Notes: generated by a model from the sequence alone, not told the origin. A stretch of 64,000 bases of DNA from Aegilops tauschii subsp. strangulata (GCF_002575655.3 NC_053038.3:145964885-146028884); one strand, 5' to 3'. Shown: positions 11,253 through 22,228, counted from the first letter of the stretch. Program-made: numbers and translations.

Positions 11253-11909
11253 CTAGTCGGACTCATCCCCGTCATCTGCCCCACTGTCCTCCTCATCACT
11301 TTCACTCGAGGAAGAGCTTCCATCGTCGGAATCTCCATCGGAGGAGCTCTCCACGCAGCACTTCCGGCGAGTCCCGAAGTCTCTGAAGACCTTGACGGAG
11401 AGCAGGCCGTCCTCCGTCAATTTGAAGTAGAGGACGAGCCGCGATGTCAGGCTGTGGATGCGAGCGGACGTCTTCCACCCACGACGGAGGTACATGACCC
11501 GAGGAGCAGGGAAGTCGACGTCGACCTGCGTGCCCCCATTCACACAACCCCTCATGTGAAATCTAAGGGATTGGGGCCGGTCACGCTCCATCTCCCGAGA
11601 AAACGGGGCGGGAAGACGGAGACGGCACCGCGGAGGTTGGCGCAGCCTAATGAAGAACTCGCGGGGCTGGTCTCCGACATGGCCTTCCATCGGGAAAGGC
11701 ACCATTGGCGGGGGCGAAGCCGGCGCGCCGCCCCGTCCTCCTCTTCCCCAAGCACTACGACCTCTGCCCCGGCCTCGCCCACGGGCTCGCCCCCTCCCCC
11801 TTCCCCTCGTGTCCGGTTCGACCACCACGGGCTCAGGAGGAGGAGGGACGTGCTGTCGAGCGGCGACCCTCGCCGCCACCGTCGAGGGACCCGGATTCCC
11901 TTTCTCCAT
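11253..11909 (-). CDS. Antisense B3-like DNA-binding protein carried by gypsy B
   Basis: An intact 218-codon frame on the minus strand, ATG at 11909 and TAG at 11253-11255. Residues 1-34 are proline/alanine-rich and 35-61 are an arginine-glycine repeat (RGRGRGRAR...). Residues about 83-180 resemble a plant B3 DNA-binding domain: REFFIRL, LRLPAPFSREM, VDVDFPAPRVMYL, then GWKTSARIHSL and VLYFKLTEDGLLSVKVF. Residues 187-218 are an acidic serine/aspartate tail. B3 proteins bind DNA in the nucleus as plant transcription factors. The RG-B3-acidic layout suggests a small nuclear regulator, but that is inference. I chose the inner ATG because the upstream extension crosses the TATA box. Unlike the element's pol, this frame has no stop. 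Confidence 0.72.
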   Translation of the reverse strand: MEKGNPGPSTVAARVAARQHVPPPPEPVVVEPDTRGRGRGRARGRGRGRGRSAWGRGGRGGAPASPPPMVPFPMEGHVGDQPREFFIRLRQPPRCRLRLPAPFSREMERDRPQSLRFHMRGCVNGGTQVDVDFPAPRVMYLRRGWKTSARIHSLTSRLVLYFKLTEDGLLSVKVFRDFGTRRKCCVESSSDGDSDDGSSSSSESDEEDSGADDGDESD

Positions 11910-11986
11910 GGCGAGTGGAAGGAAGAAGCAGAAGCAAGAGGAGACAGATGACAGAAGAATGCGGGACGCCATCCCCCCTTCCCCCT

Positions 11987-11993
11987 CTTTATA
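11987..11993 (-). promoter_or_regulatory. TATA box of the antisense B3-like gene
   Basis: TATAAAG on the minus strand about 78 bp upstream of the ATG at 11909, inside a purine-rich stretch. This is the expected distance for a short untranslated leader. The region 12000-12512 beyond it is GC-rich and non-coding and would be the antisense promoter. Confidence 0.55.
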
Positions 11994-12694
11994 AAGGGGC
12001 GGGGTCAGGGCTCGGCCGCCCCGCTCGGCCAATCTAGCCACCGGAGGCGCAGGGAATCAGGACCGACCCGCTGCCCCAACCAGCAACGACCCGGTTTCCC
12101 GCCTCCACCGCTTGCCACCCTAGGCGCATGAAGGACGCGTGGCGGACGTGCAGAACTGAGGGGACGGGTGAAGCAACCTCTCCCCACCCCATGATCATGG
12201 GGATTGGACGCCTTGAAGACCACGACCCAACCACGTTCAGTAAATGAGCCGCTCCTCCACGCCTCCCTCTTTTTACGGGGAAGGCACGAGCCGCCTCTTT
12301 ACTGCGATATGACGCATGCGTGTGGAAACCGCCCCACGCATGCCGCCCACGTCACGCACACCCCTCCATGCCGCGCCGCGCGCGCGGGTCGTGGGAAGCA
12401 AAGCGCGCGAAGAGTTTTACCGCGGTAAAAACCGCCCCGCCTGCCCGCACACCGTTTTGGACCTGGCCCAACAACGTGTCGCGCTTATGTGTGGCCCAGG
12501 CCCGGGGGCTCCTATCGGTGTACAAAAAGAGGGGCACGCTTTTTTACCCCTTTACCTGTGCACGGGCAGTCGGAGCCGCGCCCACGGTCACACCAAGCAG
12601 AACAGGGGAGGTGAGCCAAGGTAAGACCGAAGCCCAAGATAATCAGAGCAACGCCAAGGCCGAGACCACAAGGAGCAGAGGGATGAAGTAGGCT

Positions 12695-12995
12695 CCCCCG
12701 GCAAGACCCTTGCCGGGGCAGCTCGCCCCACACCAACAGAGCGAGCCACCCTTGAGCCCACGGTCCCCAGCGCCATCATCCACGTGGGGGCAGGGCTCGG
12801 GAAGGCACCTCTATGGTGGCATGCAGATCTTTGTGAAGACATATTCAAGATCAAATGAAGATTAGAAGACGACGATCCTCGGCAAGATCCTTGCCGAGGA
12901 AGGCCACCAGACCCCCGGCAAGGCCCTTGCCGGGGACGACAGCGCGCCACGGCAAGACCCTTGCCGGGCCACCCGGCAAGGCCCTCCCCAAGGAT
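12695..12995. repeat. Cluster of CCGGCAAG/CTTGCCGG palindromes in LTR B
   Basis: At least four short inverted repeats of the form CCGGCAAG-(2-4)-CTTGCCGG occur at about 12699, 12879, 12914 and 12951, with a further half-site near 12971. Each could form a small hairpin. They lie upstream of the LTR TATA box, in the position of LTR enhancer DNA. Confidence 0.75.
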
Positions 12996-13402
12996 GCCAG
13001 CAGGGCCACCGCCAGGCCCACGCCAACCAAGCTTCCACCACCGTTCACATGCAGCTGCCAGCCCAACCAGCTGGGCGGGGACCTGCGTGGCAACATGCAG
13101 CCCCCAGGCCAACTCATCGAGCGCCTGCATGGCGGCATGCAAATCTTCGTGAAGGCTCCACCACCGCGCCACCTCAGCTGCCTGCCTGCCTACATGGCGC
13201 CGCGCGCATCGCTGGCCAAGGCGCGTGTCGAAGCAAGGAGGAGCGACGAAGGACGGGACGGGCCTCACCCCCGTCCCCGATAAAGCAGGGGGACACCTAA
13301 GCTACGCATTAAATGCGTCTTGTCCTGTAATACGAGCGATAAGCTCAGGGCACTGTGCGCCTTTCCACCTCCTGTGTGCCACTGTGGCAGCCCCTTTCGA
13401 CT

Positions 13403-13410
13403 ATAAAAGG
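13403..13410 (+). promoter_or_regulatory. TATA box in LTR B
   Basis: TATAAAAG with transcript-like sequence downstream. This is the likely core promoter of the sense transcript in each LTR. Confidence 0.6.
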
Positions 13411-13658
13411 AGGCCCATGGCATACTGGAGAAGGATACAGCTCTTTCGAACCACGCACTCACCACAGCTAGTTCGAGAGCTCAAGAACTCTCTGAAATAC
13501 ACCCACCAAAGCAGGACTAGTCTTTTACGCATCCTCGCGGCCCGAACCTGGGTAAACGCTCCTCGTGCTGGCTACTGATCCTGCTCTTCTTGCAACCCTG
13601 TGCCCCGGCAACCGTATTAGGGATTCTTGTGATCCCATAGGTGTCGTTTCCCCCGACA

Positions 13659-14523
13659 GTAGTAGAAGTAATAGTTGGCGAGACAACTTCATGAAGATAC
13701 AATGATGGAGATCATGGTCTCATGCTGGTGACGATGGTGATCAAGCCGCGCCTCAAAGATGGAGATCAAAAGTGCAAGATGATATTGGCCATATCATGTC
13801 ACTTTATGATTTGCATGTGATGTTTATCATGTTTACATCTTATTTTCTTAGAACGACGGTAGCACCATTGAGAAGGTTCCTTGTTTCGAAGCACCACGTG
13901 ATGATTCGGTGTGATAGATTCTAACGTTCGCATACAACGGGTGTAAGCCAGATTTTCACATGCGAAACACTTAGGTTGACTTGACAATCCTAGCATGTAC
14001 AGACATGTCCTCGGAACACGAGAGACCGAAAGGTCGAACATGAGTAGTATAGTAGATGCGATCAACATGGAGATGTTCACCGTTGATGACTAGTCCATCT
14101 CACGTGATGATCGGACACGGCCTAGTCGATTCGGATCATGTATCACTTAGATGACTAGAGGGTCTATCTGAGTGGGAGTTCATTAAATAATTTGATTATA
14201 TGAACTTAATTCTCATGAACATAGTCTAAAATTGTCTTTACAATCTATCATGTAGATCCAGTGGCCCACGCTAATGTTGCCCTCAACTTCAACACGTTCC
14301 TAGAGAAAACCAAGCTGAAAGACGATGGAAGCAACTATACGGACAAGTACGTAACTTGAGGATCATCCTCATAGCTTCTAAGAAAGCATTTGTACTTGAA
14401 GCACCACTAGGTGACGCACCCATTTTCCAAGCAACTCAAGACGTTATGAAAGCCTGGCAGTCGCATAGTGATGATTACTCCATGGTTCAGTGCGGCATGC
14501 TTTACAGCTTGGAACCGGGGCTC
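13659..14523 (+). mobile_element. Copia retrotransposon fragment: leader and start of gag
   Basis: The sequence after LTR B is a non-coding leader of a type I recognise from Triticeae copia elements, followed by gag. It is cut on the left by element B and on the right by the CACTA terminus at 14524. The first five bases (GTAGT) would be the target duplication of B, whose other copy is off the window. Confidence 0.65.
14252..14523 (+). pseudogene. Copia gag fragment (frameshifted)
   Basis: Two frames joined by a shift near 14353 read VDPVAHANVALNFNTFLEK and then LRIILIASKKAFVLEAPLGD, SDDYSMVQCGMLYSLEPGL. This matches the N-terminal part of copia gag (UBN2-type) found in many grass elements. 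Gag would form the cytoplasmic particle. The fragment stops dead at the CACTA insertion. Confidence 0.78.
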
Positions 14524-14972
14524 CACTACAAAAAAAAATACACTTCTGTGATGATACGTGTTTGTCACACTAGGTCGCGTTTTCTGTCATGCATGTACAT
14601 CCATGACAAATTTATGACAGAATCAAGATAGTCATACCTGTGCTGTCGTAGAAGTGTTCCATGACATTGCCAAAATTATCATCACGGAAGTGTCCACTTC
14701 CATGACGATAAATCGCGCGTCACAGAAGTGCTTTCGTCAAGGGTGACCAACACGTGGCATCCACCGTAACGGAACGCCGTTAAGCTATCGGGTCGGGTTT
14801 TGGATCCAATAACCCATTAATAGCCGCGACCAATGGGGATTTTCCACGTGTAAAATCATCATTGGCTGGAGGAAACACGTGTCGACTCATCGTTGGGACA
14901 GATGTCATCCACTCATTGGACAGAAGGCGCCTATGGTACGTCGACACGTGGCACGGCCCATCAAGTTTAAAT

Positions 14973-15282
14973 GGGCCGGCCCAACTAAAGGCCCACAAGA
15001 TTTTGCGGACCATAATGGGCCGGCCCAGCTAAAGGCCCACGAGATTTTGCGGACCATAATGGGCTGGCCCAGCTAAAGGCCCACAAGATTTCGCGGGCCA
15101 TAATGGGCCGGCCCAGGTAAAGGCCCACTAGATTTTCGTGTGCCATAATGTGTCGGCCCAGGTAAAGGCCCACAAAATTCTTGCGGATCATAATAGGCCA
15201 GCCCAGCTAAAGGCCCACGAGATTTTGCTGACACTAATGGGCCGGCCTAGCTGTAGGTCCACAAGATTTTGAGGACCCTAGT
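14973..15282. repeat. CACTA subterminal array, seven copies of 44 bp
   Basis: Units beginning GGGCCGGCCCAGCTAAAGG start at 14973, 15017, 15061, 15105, 15150, 15195 and 15239, so the period is 44-45 bp. From 15283 to about 15920 a looser array of GGCCC and CCGTTAA motifs continues. In CACTA elements, subterminal repeats of this kind are the transposase-binding region. Confidence 0.88.
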
Positions 15283-16079
15283 AGGCCGGCCCATTAACTG
15301 GCTGCCATGTTTTGGGCCAAATGCCGGCCCATATTTGATCCGGTCCATTAATGGCCTGCCACGTTCCGGGCCTAATAATGGCCCATATGTGATCCGGCCC
15401 GTTAAAAGCGTCCCACGTTCTGGGCCAAATCACGGCCCAGATCAGGTCCGGCCCTTTAAGAGGCTTTGGCCTCAATTATGGCCCATATCAGATTGGGCCC
15501 GTTAACTGGACGCTATGCTTTTGGGCCCACTTGCTAAATGCCCATTTAGTAATTTGGCCTGATATTAGTTTCGGCCTGTTAAGGGCCCGTTTAACATATC
15601 GGCCCTATATTAATTTCGGCCTGTTAAAAGCCCGTCATATAGTTGGGCCTAACTACGGCCCGATTTCCATCCGGCCTGCTCGCAACCGATATCTGATTGG
15701 GAAAAACAAGGACCGAGACAATTTTGGCCTGTTAAAAGCCCGTGATTTGATTTGCACAATCAGGGGCCGGGGTTCATTTCGGGCTGTTGCCGGCCCGTGA
15801 GCAGTTCGGCACGTTTTAGGCCCAACCTACTTCTCAGCCTCCTAAAAGCCCATTGAATTTTCTTGCGAAAAGAGGGCCGGGGTTACTCGACCTATTAAAG
15901 GCCCGAATCTACTTGTGGGCCAGTTTGACGAGACCCATGATGCGGATCATACATCGTGATTGCATGACGGCCCAATTATGTACCGCAATTTTACGGTTTG
16001 GCCGGTTTACTGCAAAGACGGGATATATATACAGTAAAATAACTGCAGCATCGTGAATAAGGAAAAACCTAGACTATAC

Positions 16080-17580
16080 AATAAAGAAATTATGGCATAT
16101 TACATCCACTGGGCATCAAAGTTCGCCACTATGATAATAAAGCACAAGCAGACAGCAGATTACATACACTGGGCATCAAAGATCGCCACCAGTGCAAATA
16201 AACATGCCGACAAAATAATATACAAAACCGACAGCACTTCAAGAGTTCAAGAAAGGTTTGCCCTGCTGGCGAGCTGCAGCGCAACCACCTGAGAAAGATG
16301 ATGAGACTACGCTTGTTCAACACTTATATCTTCCTCACTCTGAAAGATAAACAAGCAGACAGATGACAGGTTTTGCACATAAAAGTATCAGTGCTGACAA
16401 TTCATCACATTTCTTTACTGACGAATAAAGTGGCACAGTTTAAAATTACATTCACACAATATGGTATTGTTCAGGTCAAGACATGGCAGGAAATGACATT
16501 GTGAAGGAGTTGGCAGCTTCACGACACCACTGGATTACAGATCAAGAACTCATAAGTATCAATGGTTAGTGTGCTGTCAATTTATCCCATTTCAGATTGG
16601 CAAATAAAGAGACGGTTTAAATAATAGTAGAATGATATGACATTGTTCATAGTTAAGACATTGCAGAATATGACATTGTGTTGTAGTGGGTAGGTTCACC
16701 ACACCACTGGATTACGGATGAAGAACAGAAGCATACATGTAGTGCAAAAGAAGATCACTTGCTCTGTATAGTTTAATTTACATGGTATGAAGAAGGAACT
16801 TGGTTGTACAACTGAAAACTTAAATTGAGAAGGACAAACTTTTGTTTATGAACTACATAATAAACTTTAAACATGCAATTTGATGCAAACACCAAAAAAT
16901 AAACAGCTGTTGCAGTCATGCCTAACCAAATATACACAACAAAGTTTGAAGGCTTGAGAAGGACAAACTTACATTACTGGTGAAGACAGGCTCTATAAAG
17001 CCCTTGTCCATGCTGATGGGGGGCAATTCAAGAAGTTTACCACAGAATCTTCTTCATAAGCATTGCCTTTATTCTACATTTTGTTAAGAGTAAATATAGA
17101 TGTGATAATATACGAAAAAATGGAGAATATTTAAGATAAGATGAAGAGTGATGCTACATAACCAAGTAGCTATAAATGTATGTGCAGCGATACAGGAAAA
17201 AGGCACAACCAAGAGCAATGCACAGCTAAACTTCTTCAGTACCAACCTTATGGTAAGAGTAAATATAGATCTGATGTGTAGAAAATGGAGGGCAAAGGAA
17301 AATAAGTTGCAGAGTGATGGTACATGAACAACTACCTGTCAATACAAGTCCACTAATAAAGGACAGCATGTACTTACAAGAACAATGCATAGCTAAAAAA
17401 ATCATTGGCATTGGATATATTCTACACTAACGTAACCATTCATACAGATCAGATAATTTGGAGCGAAAAATTGATAAGCAAGCTATCCTGCATACTGCTG
17501 TCACATAATGAACAAGGTATGTATGCAAGTACAGTGATACAGGACAACAGGTACTAACAAGAGCAAAGCAGCGGGCAGCA
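16080..17580. repeat. Internal duplications in CACTA non-coding DNA
   Basis: Three sets are visible: a 72-bp-offset pair with ACTGGGCATCAAAG (16106, 16168), a pair about 180 bp apart (16391, 16570), and a diverged triplet with a 172-178-bp period ending in AGAGCAATGCACAGCTAAA-like sequence (ends near 17230, 17402 and 17575). No coding potential is convincing here, and this is probably 3' flank of the minus-strand gene. Confidence 0.6.
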
Positions 17581-18918
17581 TATTTGCATATCCTGTCGTT
17601 CTTTTCAAACCGGAATTCTTCTTCGAGCAGATTTCCTGCAAAAAAATCCATAAGGCACATGCGGAAAAGTAGAAGTTCAAATTGTCATTTGATTTCATAG
17701 ACAGTACCTCATCCTGGGAACGAGACTAGTGCATAACAAGGTTTTTCCATTCAATGTCTTCTAAATTTAGCACAGGAGACTTCACCGGAAATTCGTTTAT
17801 AGACTTGCCATCAAAGTGTGATTTCCTCAGGTAACACCGATACTGTTGCAATGCTTCCTTGAAAAGCACAAGCAAGCTTTGCTCGTCATGACTATCCAGA
17901 TTGACCATCGCCTAGTTACAGCAATGTAATGTAAATCATTGATGTGTTCGATCAGCAGAAAACAGGAAACTAATAACCATGAATAATAGCACTTACACGT
18001 AAGTTGGACAGGAAGATGTGAAAATGGTGTTTGTCTTCACTATAATCTTCCCATTATGGGAATATATGCACGTAGTCCCTAACAACATTGAAAGCATTGT
18101 CTTTTAAACTTGGAATAAATGGAATGGGATTCCAATCTGCAGGAATTGGCCGTCTCTGCAGTTGGGATAGGTCTTCGGCTGGTGGACTTGCTGTACTTTT
18201 TGCTGGAGTGGGATTTTTCTGTGGTACAGCTGGTGCTATGGCAAATGAAATCGGTATACCTTTTGCTGGAGTGCAGGTCCTGTGTGGTGGGGCTAGTGGT
18301 GCGGCCAGTGAAGTATGGGTACAGTCTGCTGGAGTCGGTCCTACGTTTAGTGTCACTGGTTGTATAGCCAATATAAGTGGGGTGTTGTCTGGTTTCTCCG
18401 GCACCACCACGTTTTTCAAGGACTTTGCTTGTGCTCCTTCAGGTTCGGCAATCACCCTCTTCCTTTTTGATGTCTGATGCACAAGAACAGCATTTGAGTG
18501 GAAAAACATGGTATGATGACAGATGGAATATGTATTGATAATGGATGGGCATGGCATCTCGAGTTATATGATGAGTAAACTAAGCAGATGGCGGTGCAAC
18601 AAAGTAGAAGAAATGCAAGACAACATATGCAAGATACGAGCAATCAATAAAACCTTGCCAAATTAGAACAGGCACCTTGATGGGTGAACAGGACAGGCCA
18701 TCTGCCGTTGACTCCTCGAGGTTAGAATAGTCATTAGGATGATATTCTGAACAAGAATCAACAGGTGGGGAGCGTATGAGTTTCATTGCTTCCAGAATGG
18801 CACTCAATGCCTTGGTGCTAATTTTGTAAGTCATTGCAGTGTTCCACAATATTCTTCTGATGCGCGGATTCTGATATTCACTGTAATTGCGTATAATATC
18901 TGAGAACCATGAAAACAT
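17501..18918 (-). pseudogene. Four-exon CACTA-borne gene of unknown function
   Basis: Exons by splice consensus: 18918-18676, 18473-17997 (donor CGT|GTAAGT), 17911-17708 and 17635-17501 (TGA). All junctions are phase 0. The ATG at 18918 begins MFSWFSDIIRNY. Exon 2 is proline/alanine-rich with a basic start (TSKRKR) that could be a nuclear signal, and a PTPA-like spacer repeat. Exon 4 ends with a basic patch (LKRTTGYANMLP). Two stops interrupt it: TAA at 18054-18056 before WEDYSEDK (fits CAA to TAA) and TAG at 17726-17728 (fits CAG to TAG). I do not recognise a catalytic transposase domain, and it may be an accessory protein of the transposon. Confidence 0.55.
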
Positions 18919-20390
18919 AAATAGTTGTGAGATTATCTCTGTAATGCAGATGATATTCTAATATAGGGGCGCCCCTGTAAACACTTGTGTGCTATCACTA
19001 GATTCTGACGAGAGAGCTCATGTGTGCTGTAATATGGTGCATGCATTTATATAATCTGGCACAAGTACACAAAAAAATAGGCTCCAGTAGTAAGGATAGC
19101 TGGCAGATGATAGGTTCATAATATACTATATAGAGAGTTTATTGCCAAACCATGATAACAACAGCACACAACAACTAGGCAGATCATAGTGTACATAACA
19201 GGGATACACCATAACCACGATATGTAAATCGGGAAAGTGGAACTGGCTTGAAAATACGGTGTTGTATTGCCGCTAGTAATTGAAAGCCTATCGATCACGT
19301 ACAGGCCAGCTCTATCAGTTGTTGACTGCAGATGTCCCTGCGCCCCTTCCTGACAAGGAACATACTGTACGTACTAAATACAGAATAAACAAAGAGGAAC
19401 ATGTTAAAGAACATAAGAGGAAGCATATTCTTGAGGTTCCGCTTCATTGCATACAATGTTGTTTTCCCACTCGTGATGAATCACAGCGCCCAAAGAAATG
19501 CAATTCCATGCTGTCTCTCTATATGTGGCAATTTTGAACAAGGGTCATTAGGATCATATTCTGAACAAGAATCAACAGGTGGGGAGCGTATGAGTTTCAT
19601 TGCATCCAAAATGGCACTCAATGCCTTGGTGCCAATTTTGTAAGTCATTGCAGTGTTTAGCTTCAAGAGTGGACTGCTGCTAGTGCGACACAAAGCAGCT
19701 ACATAGATCATAGTGTAGATATAACGGGGAAAACCGTAATCATCAGAGTAAAATCAGCAAAGTGGAACTTGCTGGAATATATGTGCTAGTATTGCCGGTA
19801 CGGCTAGAAAGGCTTCGGATACCAGCTCTCTTCAAGTGAAGGTGCGGTACTGTTAATATCAGTGTTACTCTCAAAGGCGACACAGCTCCCCGCATTTCCT
19901 TGCTATTCTTATAGGATTCAAGTGGGCAGGTGACTACAAATCCTATTCCTATGTTTACAAGATCCTACGAATCAAAGAGGCTCAAACTGTCCATCACAAC
20001 CGACCGTATAGACCTCTACACTGCAAAAGTCCCTGCTCATCTTCAGTACAAGGAACATACTGTACCACTATCATACTCCCTCTGTTCCAAAATATAAGTC
20101 TTGGTAGAGATTTCCACTATGGATCACATACAGATGTATCCAGATACATTTTAGAGTGTAGATTCACTCATTTTGCTCCATATGTAGTCCATGGTGGAAT
20201 CTATACAAAGACTTGTATTTAGGAACGGAGAGAGTACATATTAAAGAAGAACGGAAGAGGAACATGGTAAAGAAGCGCAAGCAGATTTTGGATAATAAAA
20301 TGTTGGTTGCGCAGTGCCCACACATGATGAACCAGAGCGCATTAAGAATGCAACTCCCAGCTGTCTCTCGACCATTTCAGGCGGTTGGAT
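18725..20390. repeat. About 815-bp tandem duplication within CACTA, second copy rearranged
   Basis: Positions 18730-18843 match 19544-19657 closely (offset 814), including the exon segment KALSAIL.AMKLIRSPPVDS. Then 19182-19510 matches 19705-20380 (initial offset 523), so copy 2 lacks about 290 bp. Copy 2 also contains inserted DNA, including the Stowaway MITE at 20076-20234 and a MITE-like piece around 19860-19985. Confidence 0.75.
20076..20234. mobile_element. Stowaway MITE (Tc1/mariner type)
   Basis: 159 bp with termini CTCCCTCTGTTCCAAAATAT and the inverse ...GGAACGGAGAGAG, flanked by TA on both sides (20074-20075, 20235-20236). No coding capacity. It sits inside the second copy of the CACTA duplication. 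Confidence 0.92.
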
Positions 20391-21600
20391 GAAGATCCTA
20401 CGTCTCCTAACCCATCTTCTTCCTCGTCTCTGATTCTTCCCATACAGAACACCGCACGGGCTGCCGGCCGGACCACCGGCCCCCGCCGCCTGTGTTCCTC
20501 CGCCACCCCCACCCCCGCCCCAACCCCCACCCGCGTCGAGTTTTCTTCGTTCGGCGAGGCCCCACAACCACCCGAGCCCCTTCGTTCGCACCGGCGAACT
20601 CCGGCGAGCTCTGAAAAATCGACTGACCCAATTTTGAAATTTAGTCTACTGTGATTTAACTAGTGTGGAATATAAAAGGGGAAAACCATAAGCATTGGGA
20701 GTATAGTGTTGAGCGTGCCATGGCGGATCTGAAGGTGCAAACCGGACAAAGCCAACTTCGCAACCAAGACAAGAAATCAGAGTAAAGTAGTGGCGATCTA
20801 TTTCCTTGCTGCGATAAATAAGTTGAGCAGATACGAAAGAGTACCGCCTCTGGTTTGGCGCTGTGTATGCATCTGCTGAGAATTCGACGGTGCTGCGGTA
20901 GCGATGGCTGTCGGCGGCATGGAAGCAGATCTAGGAGGGTAGACGGTGGCGGCGGGGTGCGGTGGACGAGACGGTCGTAGGAGCGGCGCCAGCAAGGTGG
21001 ACGACGGCAGGGATGAAGCGAGAGGACGGGATACAAGGATCCCGGTCCGAAGCCGTGGATGATAGAGGTCGATCTCTTGTAATGGACGACGGCGTCGGGG
21101 TATCAGCTCCGGCATGGTGGAGGAGGACGGCGGTCGATGGGGTGGCGGACGACGGCGGACGGAGGAGGGTGGGGTGGAGAGGGTGTTTTGGCGCCCACGG
21201 AGTACGAATGGGGAAAAGGGAGGTAGAGAGGAAGGGGGGAACCATGTATTTAGTGCGCGCTTGTCTCAAATGCGAGGAAATTTACAAACTTAGCCCCTGT
21301 TTCAAATTTCTACTACATCACAGCAACATTAGTCGGTTGGGGATAGGACGGTAATCTCGCATACACCAAATATTTGCCGACGAGAGTTTGTTTTTGGCTC
21401 CCACCATGTATGAATATGAATCGGGGAGGGAGTCGATTTCGGCCAAGTACACACTGTGTTTTGGCGCCCAGCGTGTATGAATCCGGGTGAGAGGCGGTTA
21501 CGTCACGTTTGGGTGAAATTACAAACCTACCCCTATCGAAACCTATAGAAATCCAGCAGATAGGCTTTGCGTGGCAGGGATAGGCAGTAGTGATTTCCAT
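20391..21600. other. GC-rich leader-like stretch, no supported gene
   Basis: Long open frames on both strands are compositional (Pro/Arg/Ser/Gly-rich) and show no domain. The context suggests promoter and 5' leader of the minus-strand CACTA gene, but no clear TATA box plus donor could be fixed. 21600-22200 is AT-rich with nothing recognisable. Confidence 0.35.
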
Positions 21601-22228
21601 CTCGCAGATTTTGGTTTCGGGCGGTTAGTGCGACTTTCCCCGGTTCGTTCAAATTTTGCAGAGTGCACGTTTACCGTGCCAACTCAATTCGAATCCCGTT
21701 TGTATTCTATTTTTTTCAGGCGGGATCCATTTTCAATTGGAATTACATTCTATATACATAATTGTTTTATATATACTTTCAAAAGCACAACACCATTTAT
21801 ACATAAATATGGTTTACAAATGGCATGATCTCAGATTCATAAGGTTGTATCCATCAATTTGGATTTTCAAATATTTGAAACCACTTTATGTTGAAATCCA
21901 ATGTATGCATTCCTCGCTAACTGTCTCCAATTAATGTGTGTTTCATGCTGGTTTTTTTTTACTTCTCAAACATGTATAATGTGTTTCACACACGCAACGT
22001 ATAGTGTAATCCCGTTTAGACATTTATTGCATATAAACCATGCATTGTTTGTAATTGAAGAATCTATGGATCACCAATATTGATAAACTATATAACATTA
22101 CACGTGTGCCCAAATTCAAATGAATATGCATGTTTGATACACCAATTTGCGTTATGATATTATCGATGTCGTGATCTCCAGTTTAAATATTTGGATCCCC
22201 TTTAATCCAGATATTCGTCTCATATAGC

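Larger units (their letters stand above)
6812..13658 (+). mobile_element. Gypsy LTR retrotransposon B (3' part from RT onward)
   Basis: Right of element A comes RT (from the KANGKWR motif), RNase H, integrase, a 2.5-kb 3' region with an antisense B3-like gene, and a 3' LTR (12513-13658). The left part (5' LTR, gag, protease and first part of RT) lies left of element A outside the window. Frameshifts and stops show it is dead. It is inserted in a copia fragment that resumes at 13659. Confidence 0.88.
12513..13658 (+). repeat. 3' LTR of gypsy B
   Basis: A polypurine-like CCCGGGGGCTCC (12501-12512) is followed by TATCGGTGTACAAA. The LTR ends GTTTCCCCCGACA. The end CCGACA predicts a start TGTCGG, so the second base is probably a point mutation (TG to TA). 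It contains TATAAAAG at 13403 and repeated GGCAAG...CTTGCC palindromes. Copia-like sequence follows directly. Confidence 0.82.
14524..21350 (-). mobile_element. CACTA (En/Spm) DNA transposon, left end and body; right end not found
   Basis: Starts CACTACAAAAAAAATACACT in the middle of a copia gag, preceded by CTC (possible 3-bp target duplication). A GGCCC-rich subterminal repeat region (14973-15920) and a minus-strand four-exon gene follow. The expected mirror terminus ending in TAGTG was not seen between 15 and 34 kb, and the copia gag does not resume, so the right part is deleted or rearranged. The right limit given is only where related-looking leader DNA fades. Confidence 0.65.

Noticed and set aside
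11454..12037. Plus-strand frames overlapping the B3-like gene
   Set aside because: They are shadows of the minus-strand frame, and the RG repeat explains their openness.
14973..15282. CRISPR-like regular repeats of 44 bp
   Set aside because: The repeats are head-to-tail without unique spacers and lie at a CACTA subterminus in a plant genome.
14780..15505. Frames repeating AREILWAFSWA or RSGPNNGPYVIRP
   Set aside because: Translations of the GGCCC-rich CACTA subterminal repeats.
20241..21354. Several frames of 110-130 codons (Gly-rich, Pro/Ser-rich) near 20.2-21.3 kb
   Set aside because: Both strands are open at once because of GC bias. No domain, start context or splice support.
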